A program made the position numbers and the translations under genes. This document shows positions 50,392 to 61,063 of a DNA stretch of 64,000 nt, in pieces; the first letter of the stretch is position 1; every line of letters starts with the position of its first letter. This DNA is from Luidia sarsii. Taxonomy: Eukaryota > Echinodermata > Asteroidea > Paxillosida > Luidiidae. The notes under the pieces are model-generated. The model saw only the letters and a list, made by a program, of their open reading frames with translations. It was not told where the DNA came from and ran no database searches. Location: assembly GCA_949987565.1 (NCBI GenBank), contig OX465118.1, positions 7,811,564-7,875,563 of the forward strand, in the 5' to 3' direction.

Positions 50392-53300
50392 CTGAGCGAG
50401 ACAAGGGAAGAGAGTAGACTCCAATATCAATCAATGGACAAAGCTTTGTGGTCCACAGAGATAGATAAAGAGAGATATAGAAAGAGAATGAGATGGAGAG
50501 AGATAGGTTGAGAACTTGAGAGAGCAAGAAAGAGAGATAGAGATGGAGAGAGAGAAAGAGAGATAGAGATGGAGAGAGAGAGAAAGAGAGATGGAGAGAG
50601 AGTAGAAACCTAATTGAGAGGAGAGAAAGTAGACTCCAATATCAATCAATGGACAATTCCGTGTGGTCAACAGAGAGAGATAGAGAAAGAGAGATAGAGA
50701 AAGAAGAGAGATTAAGATGGAGAGAGAGAGATTGAGAGAGCGAGAAAGAGAGGTAGAGAAAGAGAGAGAGATGGAGAGAGATAGATGGAGATGGAGAGAG
50801 ATAGAGAGAGATTGAGATGGAGAGAGATAGAGTGATAGAGAAAGAGAGAGATAAAGAGATGGAGAGAGATAGAGTGATATAAATTGAGAAATAGATAGAG
50901 AAAATAGATGGAGAAACAGAGATAGAGATGGAGAGATAGAGTGATAGAGAGAGATAGAGATGGAGATAGAGATAGAGAGAAGATACACATGTAGAGAAAC
51001 AGAGATAGAGAGATAAAGAGAGATATAGATGGAGAAAGAGAAAGGTCGAAATGTCAGGCACTCTAACTTTTGAGATTTATCAATTTCAGGTCATTTAAGT
51101 CAATGAGCAGTTTGCAACCCTTTTTTATCCACTTCATGAGTAAAACGAGTTGGTTGCTGTGCGAAAGAGAGGTGACAAAAGACTGACCTTGTGTGACTGA
51201 GTAGCAGATGAGCATATCTGCCCCTGCGGGTACCGTAGGGCGGGGCCCACTGTTCACCACAGTGTAGCCTCTGGCATCGGTCTGGTCCCCTTCCGGGGAG
51301 TCCGTCTCCAGACCGATCTCGTGCTTATACCCTCGGCATGCCTGCGGAGAACATCAAACAAATGGATTTAATAATACTGATAATACATCACTTGAATGTC
51401 TACCCCTTGAACCCTTATCCCTACCCCTTTCTATCTCTATTTCTCTTTCTCTAACCACTATCTAATGGGCCCAACTCTTGTGATATACACAAATGTTGCA
51501 AACTGCTTACTGACTAAAATTACCAAAGTGCAAGTCTCAAAATTTAGTGGGCCTTACGTTTCGATCCTAGCAGGACCTTTCTCAAAGGCAGAGAGAAAGG
51601 TCCTGCTAGGATCGAAACGTCAGTGATATACAAAAATGTTGCAAACTGCTTACTGACTAAAATTACCAAAATGCAAGTCTCAAAATTTAGTGGGTCTGAC
51701 GTTTCGATCCTAGCAGGACCTTTCTGTCTGCCTTTGAGAAAGGTCCTGCTAGGATCGAAACGTCAGGCCCACTAAATTATAAGGGCCCAACTCTACTTCA
51801 TCCAGCAACTAGTTGCCTCCTGGGTCTCCTCTACCCTTGGCACCCACTCTCACACTGACACACTCCAGTGAACTTCCTCTTCTTGCCCTGGTGGTCACAC
51901 TGGCGGGAAGATCCTGCACGCTCCAGTGGCCGCACTGGACGGGAAGGATTCTCCACGCCCCAGCGCTTTCATCAGGCATATAATCACCGATGATAGTTGG
52001 AATCCAGCAGTCTCCAGCGGTACCACACCACCCAAAACGTTTAGAGTTACCGGCTCTTTTCAGAGCCACACTCCTTGAAAGAGAAGTGCTACATGGGTGT
52101 CACAGCAGACCTTCCAATTAACTTCTCTTTCTGTAAATCTCTCTTTCAACTCTCTTACAAACAGACTTAAATTCTCTCTCAAACACTTTCTCTAAAACAG
52201 TCTTTTGAACGCTCATAGTAACTACATGCTGGGCCACTTTTCAGTACTGCCCATGACCGCTACAAAGGTGCTTTTTTTTTTCTTCAAATGATGTGCCATT
52301 TTAAAAACTCGATAAACAATTGGGAACAATAAATAAATCACTGAGTACAGTATGTATGCAAGTGAGTAAAACCTGGCACAATTGGACGTCTGTGTAGCTT
52401 TGGTCATGCTACATATTGATTTGTTCTAGACTGAAAAGAGCCTTTGTTTAAAACTTGGACAATAGTGGTGCCCGTACTCTGAGAATCCGGAACATAGTAA
52501 CACAACCGGCGCTCCAAATCCAGGAGTCCCGGCCCAATGTGGTTAACACAAGTCACACACATGCTATCAATGCCATTTTTGGTTTGTTTTAAAGGAAGTG
52601 TATATTCACCCGCCATTCTCCCCGGAGGTCATTCCAGCTGATGGTATCCATATTCACAAGCACTCTTTACTCTGATTGGCCAATGTCCGAGTATACAGCA
52701 ACACGAATTTGCATAAACATGATGTCATGGCAATTGGCCACACAGACTAAGGGACCGCCAGAATAGCGTTTGCAGGGAGAATGCCGTAGCCGGGTCAAGA
52801 AATAACCTGCCTTATTTTTAAATGTACCTGCACGAGAAATACTTTGGGCTTTCCGACGAGGGAGGGGCACTTATCCCCTCTGAAAGTGTCGAAGAGATCC
52901 TGCAAGGGCAGCGTGCCGTCATAGCCGTAGATGATACCGTCGTCCCCGTGCGTGAGGAAGGCACAGAGGAAGCAGTCTGAACTGGAATGGTCTGTACCCT
53001 GAGCCGCTGGAACAAAAAAAAAGAACACCCCGAGAAATAAAAAGGGGGCAAATATCCAAATTCTGGGCTGGAGCCATAGAGCTCTATAAATAAACTAAAG
53101 TGCGCACTCATCGCGTGACGCGTGCCGACAAGGGGACTGCGACGCCATTACCAAATAAAATACATGTAGTCTAAAAAACAACTGTAAATATGCTTACCAA
53201 TGCAAAAAAGGGCACGACCGCCAAGGTAAAAATAGGGCATGGCCAAACTGGCCGTGAAGAGGCTGCTTGGCCGACAAAAAAAGAAACGCTGATACAAGAA

Positions 53301-56300
53301 GAGCCCAGACATTGCTGGACTATGACAGGAGTTTTTTTGCCAGTCGCTGTCAACATCTGGAAAAGGCTTCCCCCTGATATCATTGGGCAGCCCTCAAAGG
53401 AGGGGGCTGAGAGTTTTAAGGAGGCTGTACATTAGGCCTGGGACAAAATGTCGACTAACCGACATTTCGCGACCGGCAAAGACATGCCGACAGTCGACAT
53501 TCGTTTTCACGAAAGTCGACTTGTCGCGGTGGCGACTTGTCGGCGACAAGTCGACCCCCACGACAAGTCGACCCCCACGACAAGTCGACCCCCGCGACAA
53601 GTCGACCCCCGCGACAAGTCGAACTCCCACGGCACGCCACGAATTTTCGACAGTCGAAATCCCACGGCACGGCACGAAATTTCGACAGTCGAAATCCCAC
53701 GGCACGGCACAACATGCCGCGAAACACAGTGCAATGGCCATCGGCCCATGCATCGCGTGCAGTACTAACACAGCACTGTCTTCAGTGCAGCAAAGGGGAG
53801 TTGGTCATCGGACTGTTCCATTTTATTTTAGGGGAGCATAATTATGTACGTGCTGTTTCGTTGTCCAATCAGACTACCGTTTCCACGCCAACAGACGGAA
53901 ATGTATTATTCATAGGCCTTCTCGGTCTACCATTGGTTCTATTTTGGTGATACATATTCATCCGAATTCGTTTCGGACACTACCGTCCTCACTGTACTAA
54001 CGGAGGTCTGGGAACACAAGTGCGATGACCTTTCCCACTTGCGCACCACGTGCCAGCTAACTCATGCAGGATTTGAGGATTGTTACATGTACATGTACAC
54101 ATGCACATGTACATGTGCTGTACTTTTTAGGCATGAACAAATCCAGAGATCGGCAAACCTTTCTGGGCTCGTGTAAAAATCATATACATGGACATTGTAC
54201 TGATATAGTTTTCACCAGAATGTAATCACCTCGTAATGTTTTTTTTCTGTTGAAAAATAATGTTTCATTTCCTTCTTTTCACGCAAACTTTATTTGAAAA
54301 AAAGGTTTTGATAAAAAAAAAATGTATACAGACTTAAAGACTGTTTGCGCTGGACTTCTACTTAAGATAATCTGAAATGAAACATGACACTATTGAAGAC
54401 TGCTTTCTGAATATAAATGTCCCAATTTACCAAATAAAAGAATACAGACCCTCGACTCCTCACTTTCGTTGTCATTAATTTGAGAAAGGTCCCGCTAGCC
54501 AAGCCCTGGGATCAAAACACGGGGATCAAAATCATTTTTCCTTCCGACAGTTCAGTTTGTTTATTTTACGAACTCACGCCGTGCCGTGATTATTAGCAGC
54601 GAAGTTAATTTTCCCCGTGCGAATTAAGTTGCGGACTAATCCGTTCACCCTTCACGGAAAATTATCAACCTCACCGAAAGCACGACAAGATTGTATTATT
54701 TCTTCCAGAGGATAATTAATGGTTGGTGAAAGGTTGGAGTTGCTGTTTCTCCATAATATTCTGAAATGCCTAGAGACGAAACAACTCCCTGTTTGAGGTC
54801 CACATTTCTGGGAGGCTTTGCATGGAAGCAATATTGTAACACTAACACGTTCGCTGTAAAAACGGCCGCCATGACCATGATGAGTCCACAGTTTCACCGG
54901 CCCATTCCAAAAATGGAAAGGGGGGTTAATAGAGTCAAGTTCTTAAGGTAAACAAAATAGACACACATTTTACCAAAGTTCTGAAACCATTTCAGAATAA
55001 ATGGCTTACAAAACATCACAATGCGCGCATGACACAAAGCTATGCATGTAAGTCCTGTAAACCAATGAAATTTAATTCATTCCACAACCACAATTTAATT
55101 TGTCCCCTACAATGAAAATGGAAGTGTCCGTCTGGTCTTGTTGTGTTCGCTGCAGAGCTGGTAACACACGTGTATGTACAGTACATGTACATGTACTGTA
55201 CATACACGTGTGCACGTGTGTAGATGGCATGTACATGTACATGTACATGTACATGTACATGAACACGTAATGTACATTGTACATGTACAGTAGATGTACA
55301 GTACTAATACACGTACACTAGTACACGTACACTAGTACACGTACTACATGCACAATAGGCTGCAATAAGTGTACATGTACAGTACATGTACTGTACATGT
55401 ACATGTACTGTACATGTACATGTACACGTGTATAGTTATACAATAGAAACGCGTGTACTAAACAATGGTCGACTAGTCGACTTTTCGCGACTATTACGCC
55501 AACGACTAATCGACTCTTGAAAATCAATAGTCGCCCAGCACTACTGTACATCATTTCTTGATTGGCCAGACATAGTCCACGGCTTCAAGTATTACAGTTC
55601 AGATTTCCCCAGCACATTTCTAGGCATCTTTTTGCTAAAGTCCTATCAATGTTGCTGTGCGTGCTCTTTGCCTGTTGTATTTTGTTTTTGTGAGATTTTT
55701 GAGATGACGTCACGATTAAATGAGGGCAATTTTTTGATACACCTTTTCCCAACTTAGATATACTGCCAAATTGAAACCAAAATAAATTGTACTTTTGCTT
55801 CTATTCGAGTTTGAAATTTGCCCCTTTAAAGTGCTATCACGTGACAAGTGGTGACGTCATGAAGTTTCAAAGACATCTGTGCACAACTTCAGCAAGGGCT
55901 CTACGCATTTGCCAAGTTTGAAAAAAATCCAAGTGTGTTTAATGGCAAAAGTGCCGTCCAGAAAAACCCTGTGCTTTGTCTATGGTATTTTTTGACACAA
56001 GAAAAAGAAGAAGCAAAAAAAAAAAAATCAGAACAAAAACAATAGCTCTTCCGCTTCGCGGCGGAAAAAAGCTAAAAGAGGAAAGCCACAAAATAAAGGA
56101 CTACCACCCAGGGTGGACACCGACCTCGCAGAAACTTGGCCTTGATCTCCTCCACCCTCAGGTCCTGGAAGAGCAGCACCTCAAAGCCCAGAGACGTCAG
56201 GTTCTGCCGGAGGTTGCGGGCGTCCAGCTCTGTGCCCACCCGGCGGTTCATGCCCACGGACAGCGAGAAGTTCTCGTGGTTGAAGACCAGCGCCAGTCCC

Positions 56301-57248
56301 CGCCTGGGGTGGTCCATGCGGTAGCGCAGGTCCATCTCGTCCGCCAGCGACTCCGTGAATCTTGCGTTCGCAGATCAGAATGGAAGAACATTAAGGGATA
56401 AGGTCAGCGAAAATGAGTCACATTGCGGTGAAAGCATGATCGGGAATTGATAGGAAAGAAGGAATTTGTTGGTATTCGGGAATTAACATGTAGGTCCCTT
56501 ACGAAATGAAGGATTAGGCTCGAGCTATAGGCTTAAAGCCCCTAGTCAACATTGGTCAAAGTCAAAAAATAGCGTCCATACGTTGTCTGATCCAACATAT
56601 GCATGAAATAGCACACCTGTGAAAATTTCAGCTCAATCCACCAACCGAGTCTCGAGAAAATCGTGAAAACCGCTTCCTTTTTATCGCGAAAATGCAGCAT
56701 TCAATGCCGTACTATTTCGAAAAAATAGTTTAGATCTCGGTGAGATGTAAACGATTTCTTTTACTCTTTTCTCCCAAAATACAACATTTTAGGTAGAAAT
56801 ATTTCAGTGCGAGGTTTCTACTATAACCATCTTCAAACTGTTTCATGTAAATGTGTGAACATTTTCTGTTTTTCGATCTTACCAATGTTGTGTAGGGGCT
56901 TGAAGTACTACAAATTCTTATACGAGTGCAGTATTAATTGCTTTGCTCTATTTACACATACCCCGGGAAGTGGAATGCGGGCTGCTGGTCGTATCGTCCC
57001 TGATGCAAAGCTGGCCGACCCAGTGGGTAACTTATGGGGCCCGGATTTGGCCGGACGCCAACACTACCACCGCTACCCCTGCCATCGTTGGCCGTGTCGT
57101 TTCCGGCGGGGGTGGCATCCTGCGCGTCGGCGGCCGTTCCGTCCCCAGCGGGGCCACCTTGGGAGGCCTCGGCATTCTGGGCCGTTCCTTCCCCGGAGGG
57201 TGTGTCTGATGCAGTAGGCGTCACCTGGTCTCCGCCCCTCCCCGACAT
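50159..57248 (-). CDS. Effector-type caspase, caspase-3/7-like (complete, 5 exons)
   Basis: Five exons join in frame for 362 aa: 56962-57248, 56125-56360, 52828-53006, 51188-51341 and 50159-50391. Family knowledge: effector caspases are cysteine proteases that cut after Asp during apoptosis and work as dimers of large and small subunits. Visible features are catalytic His194 in LTHGDDG, catalytic Cys236 in QACRG, and a likely interdomain processing site LETD at 245-248. The small subunit has [18 protein letters not shown] and [10 protein letters not shown]. The prodomain of about 100 residues is acidic, Gly/Ala/Thr-rich and has no CARD or death-effector domain. An in-frame TGA two codons before the ATG fixes the start. 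Phases agree at every junction (2, 1, 0, 1). Orthology to caspase-3, -6 or -7 cannot be decided here. Confidence 0.95.
50400..51030 (-). repeat. GA-rich simple repeat in caspase intron 4
   Basis: Plus-strand units like AGAGATGGAGAGAGATAGAG and AAGAGAGATAGAG fill about 600 bp, with one internal duplication of a CTCCAATATCAATCAATGGACA block (50417 and 50635). Nearly pure purine on the plus strand, and therefore pyrimidine on the sense strand of the caspase. Confidence 0.9.
51030..51120 (-). mobile_element. Hairpin-end repeat family GACGTTTCG, fragment
   Basis: AAGGTCGAAATGTCAGGCACTCTAAC, spacer, AAGTCAATGAGCAGTTTGCAA: inverse-oriented arm and head, diverged. It lies between the GA repeat and caspase exon 4. 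Confidence 0.6.
51188..51341 (-). CDS. Caspase exon 4 (catalytic cysteine)
   Basis: Acceptor CTCCGCAG|GCA; donor ACACAAG|GTCAGT, phase 1. Opens with ACRG, completing the catalytic QACRG across the junction, and ends [11 protein letters not shown]. Confidence 0.95.
51482..51783 (+). mobile_element. Hairpin-end repeat family GACGTTTCG, double copy with 12-bp target duplication
   Basis: Starts GTGATATACACAAATGTTGC and carries the head CAAACTGCTTACTGACTAAAATTACC. Then comes TTAGTGGGCCTTACGTTTCG with CTCAAAGGCAG and the inverse arm. Inside the first unit a second full unit (from GTGATATAC at about 51625) is present. The whole is flanked by GGGCCCAACTCT on both sides, at 51468-51479 and 51784-51795. 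This copy defines the ends: GATATACAAAAATG on the left and CCACTAAATTTTA on the right. Confidence 0.85.
52000..52115. mobile_element. SINE-like dispersed repeat
   Basis: GGAATCCAGCAGTCTCC, TTACCGGCTCTTTTCAGAGC and GTGTCACAGCAGACCTTCCA in the same order as at 33420-33665. It lies in caspase intron 3. Confidence 0.55.
52591..52799. mobile_element. MITE with AAAGGAAGTGTATATTCACCCG termini
   Basis: Left end AAAGGAAGTGTATATTCACC with CGCCATTCTCC; right end GGAGAATGCCGTAGCCGGGT. The 3-way family includes 31613-31790 and the terminus at 57448-57500. It lies about 30 bp downstream of the caspase exon 3 donor. Confidence 0.6.
52828..53006 (-). CDS. Caspase exon 3 (catalytic histidine)
   Basis: Acceptor TTTGTTCCAG|CG; donor CTCGTGCAG|GTACAT, phase 0. 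Encodes [19 protein letters not shown] and [19 protein letters not shown]. Confidence 0.95.
53432..53730. repeat. GTCGAC-rich array, decayed hAT-like terminus
   Basis: CCTGGGACAAAATGTCGACT at the left resembles a hAT terminus. It is followed by about five copies of ACAAGTCGACCCCCACG (17 bp) and about three of TCGACAGTCGAAATCCCACG with GGCACGGCACGAA (37 bp). The palindromic core GTCGAC makes the array self-complementary. It lies in caspase intron 2. Confidence 0.7.
55170..55440. repeat. TGTACA / ACACGTAC tandem tract in caspase intron 2
   Basis: Chained TGTACATGTACA and ACACGTACACTAGT units, almost wholly self-complementary. Confidence 0.85.
55466..55547. mobile_element. hAT-like terminal fragment
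   Basis: GGTCGACTAGTCGACTTTTCGCGAC at the left and AATAGTCGCCCAGCACTACTG at the right. Inversely, CAGTAGTGCTGGGCGACTA is a typical hAT-type end. Similar words at 53432-53520 suggest the same family. Confidence 0.5.
56125..56360 (-). CDS. Caspase exon 2 (start of large subunit)
   Basis: Acceptor ACGCAAG|A; donor CTGCGAG|GTCGGT, phase 1. Encodes [19 protein letters not shown], the conserved first strand of caspases, and [15 protein letters not shown]. Confidence 0.94.
56537..56900. mobile_element. TTAA-flanked MITE (piggyBac-type), copy 2
   Basis: AGCCCCTAGTCAACATTGGT to ACCAATGTTGTGTAGGGGCT, inverse orientation relative to 22302-22660. TTAA on the left (56533-56536), TGAA on the right, which I read as one mutation. 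It lies in caspase intron 1. Confidence 0.75.
56962..57248 (-). CDS. Caspase exon 1 (prodomain, start codon)
   Basis: ATG at 57248 in AAACATGTCG context, preceded by in-frame TGA. 95 codons plus two bases, ending TTCCCGG|GTATGT, phase 2. Low-complexity Gly/Asp/Ala/Thr-rich sequence, then [11 protein letters not shown]. Confidence 0.85.
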
Positions 57249-57734
57249 GTTTCAGCGGCGCGGTAAGTAGCCAACGAATCCTGTGAACTTGGCAATGGCA
57301 CAAGGACAGCTTTGCACGGTCAGCTACAGTGGAGCACGGTTGGGTCTAAACAAACAACGTGGACCAAAAAAATACAACATTTAATTGAAAATAAATCAAA
57401 CATTGAAAGCCATGTTATGTGGCAAAGGATAGGTTAATAATAGGCAGTGTATATTGACCCGGCAACGGCATTCTTCCCCAAACGCTATTCTGCCGGTCCC
57501 TTACTCTAAACAACAATCATTTACGTCCTGCCGGCTCTCTTACCAGGGTGCCGGGTGCGGAGTGGTCTGCGGAAGTGTGCGCGCGCTTGCACGCGTTGAG
57601 CCCTACGACTTTGTCCTGAACAGCAGTGAAAAGCAACGTCCGGGACATCGCACCACGCGTGCACACACTTCCGCAGACCACTCCGCACCCGGACCTGGCT
57701 GCACATCGCGACGTCATGGAGTTTCAAATCCAAG
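57249..57734. promoter_or_regulatory. Putative caspase promoter with inverted repeat
   Basis: The 486 bp between the caspase ATG (minus) and a candidate plus-strand exon contain a CRE-like CGACGTCA near 57710. An inverted repeat lies at 57551-57692: arms CCGGGTGCGGAGTGGTCTGC and GCAGACCACTCCGCACCCGG, continuing through GGAAGTGTG / CACACTTCC. The segment is CpG-rich compared with its surroundings. A MITE terminus is at about 57448-57500. Confidence 0.4.
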
Positions 57735-57805
57735 ATGGCCACCCCAACTCTGCTCGTCGACCCATTCTCGGTCAACTTAGGGGAAATTTCTCCCTTTTCC
57801 CAAAC
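57735..57805 (+). CDS. Candidate first coding exon on the plus strand
   Basis: ATG in AAGATGGCC context opens MATPTLLVDPFSVNLGEIS, continues five residues and meets CCAAAC|GTGAGT, phase 2. Good start context, good donor and CpG-rich surroundings support it. Joined to an AG at 61026 or 61053 it would stay in frame with the gene at 61064, but both acceptors have weak pyrimidine tracts. The gene could also start independently. Confidence 0.35.
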
Positions 57806-58206
57806 GTGAGTAAAACAAAATGACGAGTATTGGAATCTGTAATTCTTACGGAATCCTCAATGGGCGTGTGGGACGGTTTCACGGGTGTTTTGGGGGGTAA
57901 ATCTGGGGATTTCGGTCGGGGGTATTTTTCAAAGATCAAATTCCCACATTGCATACTGCATAGCCACTATCCTTGGACCCTACAGTCACCCGTCCCTCAA
58001 AATTTCAAAATGTGATAAAAAAAACGGGTGACTTGTCGGGTCCAAGTTACTCGCACTAAATTAATACTAGTACTAAGTTACTATTTTATTAATTATTACT
58101 ATAGTATAAATTAATCACTAGTCACTGAACTGATCATTTTGACGTCGCGCCGATGGCATCACAGACTCACAGTAAAAACTCGGAAAAACACACGAAAACA
58201 TTACAT

Positions 58207-58260
58207 AGTTGCGGTAACCGTAACCCTCATCCAGGATGAGGGTTACGGTTACCGCAACTA
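58207..58260. repeat. Perfect palindrome of 26-bp arms
   Basis: AGTTGCGGTAACCGTAACCC with TCATCC, one spacer base, then the exact inverse complement ending GGGTTACGGTTACCGCAACT. No mismatches that I can see. Confidence 0.85.
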
Positions 58261-58322
58261 ACGAAAACAGAGTCAACAAAACTCAATTCACGCATGTACA
58301 GCAATCCAAACAAAATTTAAAA

Positions 58323-58501
58323 CGCAGTGGCAGTTGTTACGGCAGTCGTCCGTGTGGTTCCCTGACTTCACAGTATTTGTCAGGATGTTTAGCTCTTGGA
58401 ACCAGACTAGTAATAGACAGGTTCAACCAGCCTGCAATGCTGACGAAATACAATCAAGTCAGGGAACCACACGGACGACTGCCGTAACAACAGCCACTGC
58501 G
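58323..58501. mobile_element. hAT-like MITE, CGCAGTGG family, complete
   Basis: CGCAGTGGCAGTTGTTACGG to CCGTAACAACAGCCACTGCG, same interior as 19885-20067 in the opposite orientation. ATTTAAAA stands on both sides (with one extra G on the right), consistent with an 8-bp target duplication. Confidence 0.85.
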
Positions 58502-58799
58502 GATTTAAAAAGAAACCCACTTTTATCACGAAAAACATGCAGTACATTTTGGCATACAGCAGCAGCCTGCACATTTTGACATTGATTGAATTTGAAGTTT
58601 GCGACTGCGAGTGTCACATCTGAAATAGTTTGTAACTGTAAACCCAAGGCCCTCGCAGCAATAAAAACGCTCATTCCAGTATGATTACACTTCATGTTTT
58701 GCCCTAGCATAACAGAGAACATAATAATATTGAATTTTAACCCTAGTTACAATGAACTCGATAAAGGGACAGAATGGTACTCACGTTAGGCGAGCAGTG

Positions 58800-59860
58800 T
58801 CATGCACCAGACTGAACTTGGCCTTAAATTTGGGACTGAATTTCAGCTGGCCGGAATTTCCGCGTACGGTGTCTCATGCTTGACACTAAATATTTGAATT
58901 GTTTAGTTTTAGCTTGCTAGTGATAACATGATTCTATAAACAATCATAAAAAAAACATTTTAAAGGAATTTGCAGGATTTAACTTAAAATGAAACGCAAA
59001 TCTGGAATACTCCTCTGTTGGAAAAGTGATTGTACCCTAGGCATTCCACTAAAATCCAATAAATTTGATATTCATATGAAAGAGTACAACATTCTACAGA
59101 GGATACGGATTCCGACTTTCATGGTCCAGCCAATCATTCAGCCTGACAAATTTAATTTAACCTTGACCAAAATCAACTTTCGGTAAGAAACTCACTGTTG
59201 TACACTAGTACAGTCATTTTGCTGAGAGCTTGAAATACTCCTCTTTGGAAAAGTGACTCGATCTACCCATGGAGGAAGGAAAATATTTCCTTCCTCCCTA
59301 AAACCCATTAAATTGGATATCATCAGTCTGAAAGAGTACAACATTTTACAGAGGATAACAGCCCGACAAATTTAACCTTGACCAAAATCCACTTTGGGCC
59401 AGAAAGTCAATAATGCTAGTATTAGGGCTTAGCCTCTAGTCATTTTCCTAAGAGCTCGAAATACTCGTCTTTTGGATGGAAAAGTGACTGTGTATACCCT
59501 AGGGAACGCCTATAGTGTAGATTTTGTACTCTTTCACTATAGGCAGATGATATCCAATTTATTGGGTTTTATTGAAATGCGCCGGGTACCGCAGTCACCT
59601 TTTTTCCAACAGATGAGTATTCCAGATTCGTTTGAAAAATTATACGTTTTTGGAAAAATTAAACATGTATCTAATAACTTCATTGTGCATAGAATTATGT
59701 TATCACAACGTTGCAATCAAATCTCGTTATTATTTACAAAATAGCAAACACAATTTAAATATTGAGTGTCAAGCATGGGACACCGTAGCGCTTTACGTGT
59801 AGCGAAATTACTGCCAGCCGAAAATCAGGCCCAATTTTACGGCCAGGTTCAGTGTGGTGA
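58800..59860. mobile_element. Large foldback element of about 1.06 kb
   Basis: The left arm begins CACCAGACTGAACTTGGCC and reads through TACGGTGTCTCATGCTTGACAC. The right arm ends GTGTCAAGCATGGGACACCG..GGCCAGGTTCAGTGTGGTG. Inner inverse pairs include GAATACTCCTCTGTTGGAAAAG / TTTTTTCCAACAGATGAGTATTC. Internal direct copies of a GAAATACTCCTCTTTGGAAAAGTG unit occur at 58995, 59235 and 59457. No transposase similarity was seen. Confidence 0.7.
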
Positions 59861-60285
59861 CAACACCGGCTTTGTTTTTAATACGAAGTCCCTGATCTCA
59901 TCCAGACCTGTTGTGACTTGTTCGTGCGTGTTAACTACTCATCTTGTAAGTTGTACTTGTAACTGTGTAATGTAAGTACTGGGTAAGATTTTTCAGTATC
60001 ACCTCGCACTTTGTTGTTGGAATTTTCTTAATTCTTGGGATGTTGGGATGGTTTTTATAAGCCTTGGGCGGATGCAGATGCAGACGATTGTCCGAGTAGA
60101 TTGGACTTAAACCGGCGTTTTATTGTTTGGACTTCACGCCCACCGGTATTTCACTATTTAGTATTTTATTTAGTATTCTTTATTGTATTCTTAGTACTTT
60201 TTTTAGTAGGCCTAGTAGTAGTACTACAACTACTAGTACTACGGTACTAGCACGACCTCACGTTGCTATTTGCACAAATTGTTCA

Positions 60286-60545
60286 AAAGTGATATACAAA
60301 AATGTTGCAAACTGCTTACTGACTAAAATTACCAAAATGTAAATCTTTAAATTTAGTGGGCCTGACGTTTCGATCCTAGCAGGACCTTTCTCAAAGGCAG
60401 AGTGACAAGGACAACACAGATACATGTACATGAGCCTTTGTGTACATGTATGTCTGTGTTTTCCTTGTCACTCTGCCTTTGAGAAAGGTCCTGCTAGGAT
60501 CAAAACATCAGGCCCACTAAATTTAAAAATTGTTCAAAAGTTAAT
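60286..60545 (+). mobile_element. Hairpin-end repeat family GACGTTTCG, complete copy with 14-bp target duplication
   Basis: GATATACAAAAATGTTGCAA head, then TTTAGTGGGCCTGACGTTTCG and CTCAAAGGCAG. The palindromic loop includes a CATGTACATG word (AGTGACAAGGA / TCCTTGTCACT), followed by the inverse arm. AATTGTTCAAAAGT stands on both sides. Confidence 0.85.
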
Positions 60546-61063
60546 CATACTTCAAATCATTATTACTTAGTAATTCATTTTTTGCTTTCCTTTCTTGTTC
60601 AGGCCTGTTTTCTTGTTTTGTTTGGAAACATTTGAATAAGCCTTTTTGACGTTCGCAATGACAAACTCAGAAACTGGCCGTACTTTAAGTTTTATCACAC
60701 AACTGTATGGCGAAGCCCATAAATTTGTGGTTTCTTAATTTGTTGTCAAAAACTAGATGGAGTTCAGAAATGAAACTCACAGATTTTTTGTTTAGATACC
60801 ATCTAGTTTTTGAGAAAATGTTTCAGCAATTTACGAACTTGCATACTACGCCATAGAGTTGTGCGATAAAAATACGGCCAGTCTGTCATCAATACCCATG
60901 ATGCTTTGCGAACGTTGAAAAGGTTGGTTGCATGTACACTCGGCCCTGTGGTGTCATTTTATTTTGTCTATCCTCTGTGACCAGTAACCGACCTTTCACA
61001 GCCTGGAGGCAAGACTAGTCAGCCAGGAGCGCTCCCATTGACACAGCCGGCAGTTGGGCGCGC

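Noticed and set aside
50431..51061. Leu/Ser-rich minus-strand frames (SLSLSLYLS)
   Set aside because: Simple (GA)n-type repeat in caspase intron 4.
57034..57270. Plus-strand frame ending at CGGCGCG|GTAAGT
   Set aside because: Antisense to caspase exon 1, whose phase and in-frame upstream stop fit the caspase model; the donor-like match is probably chance.
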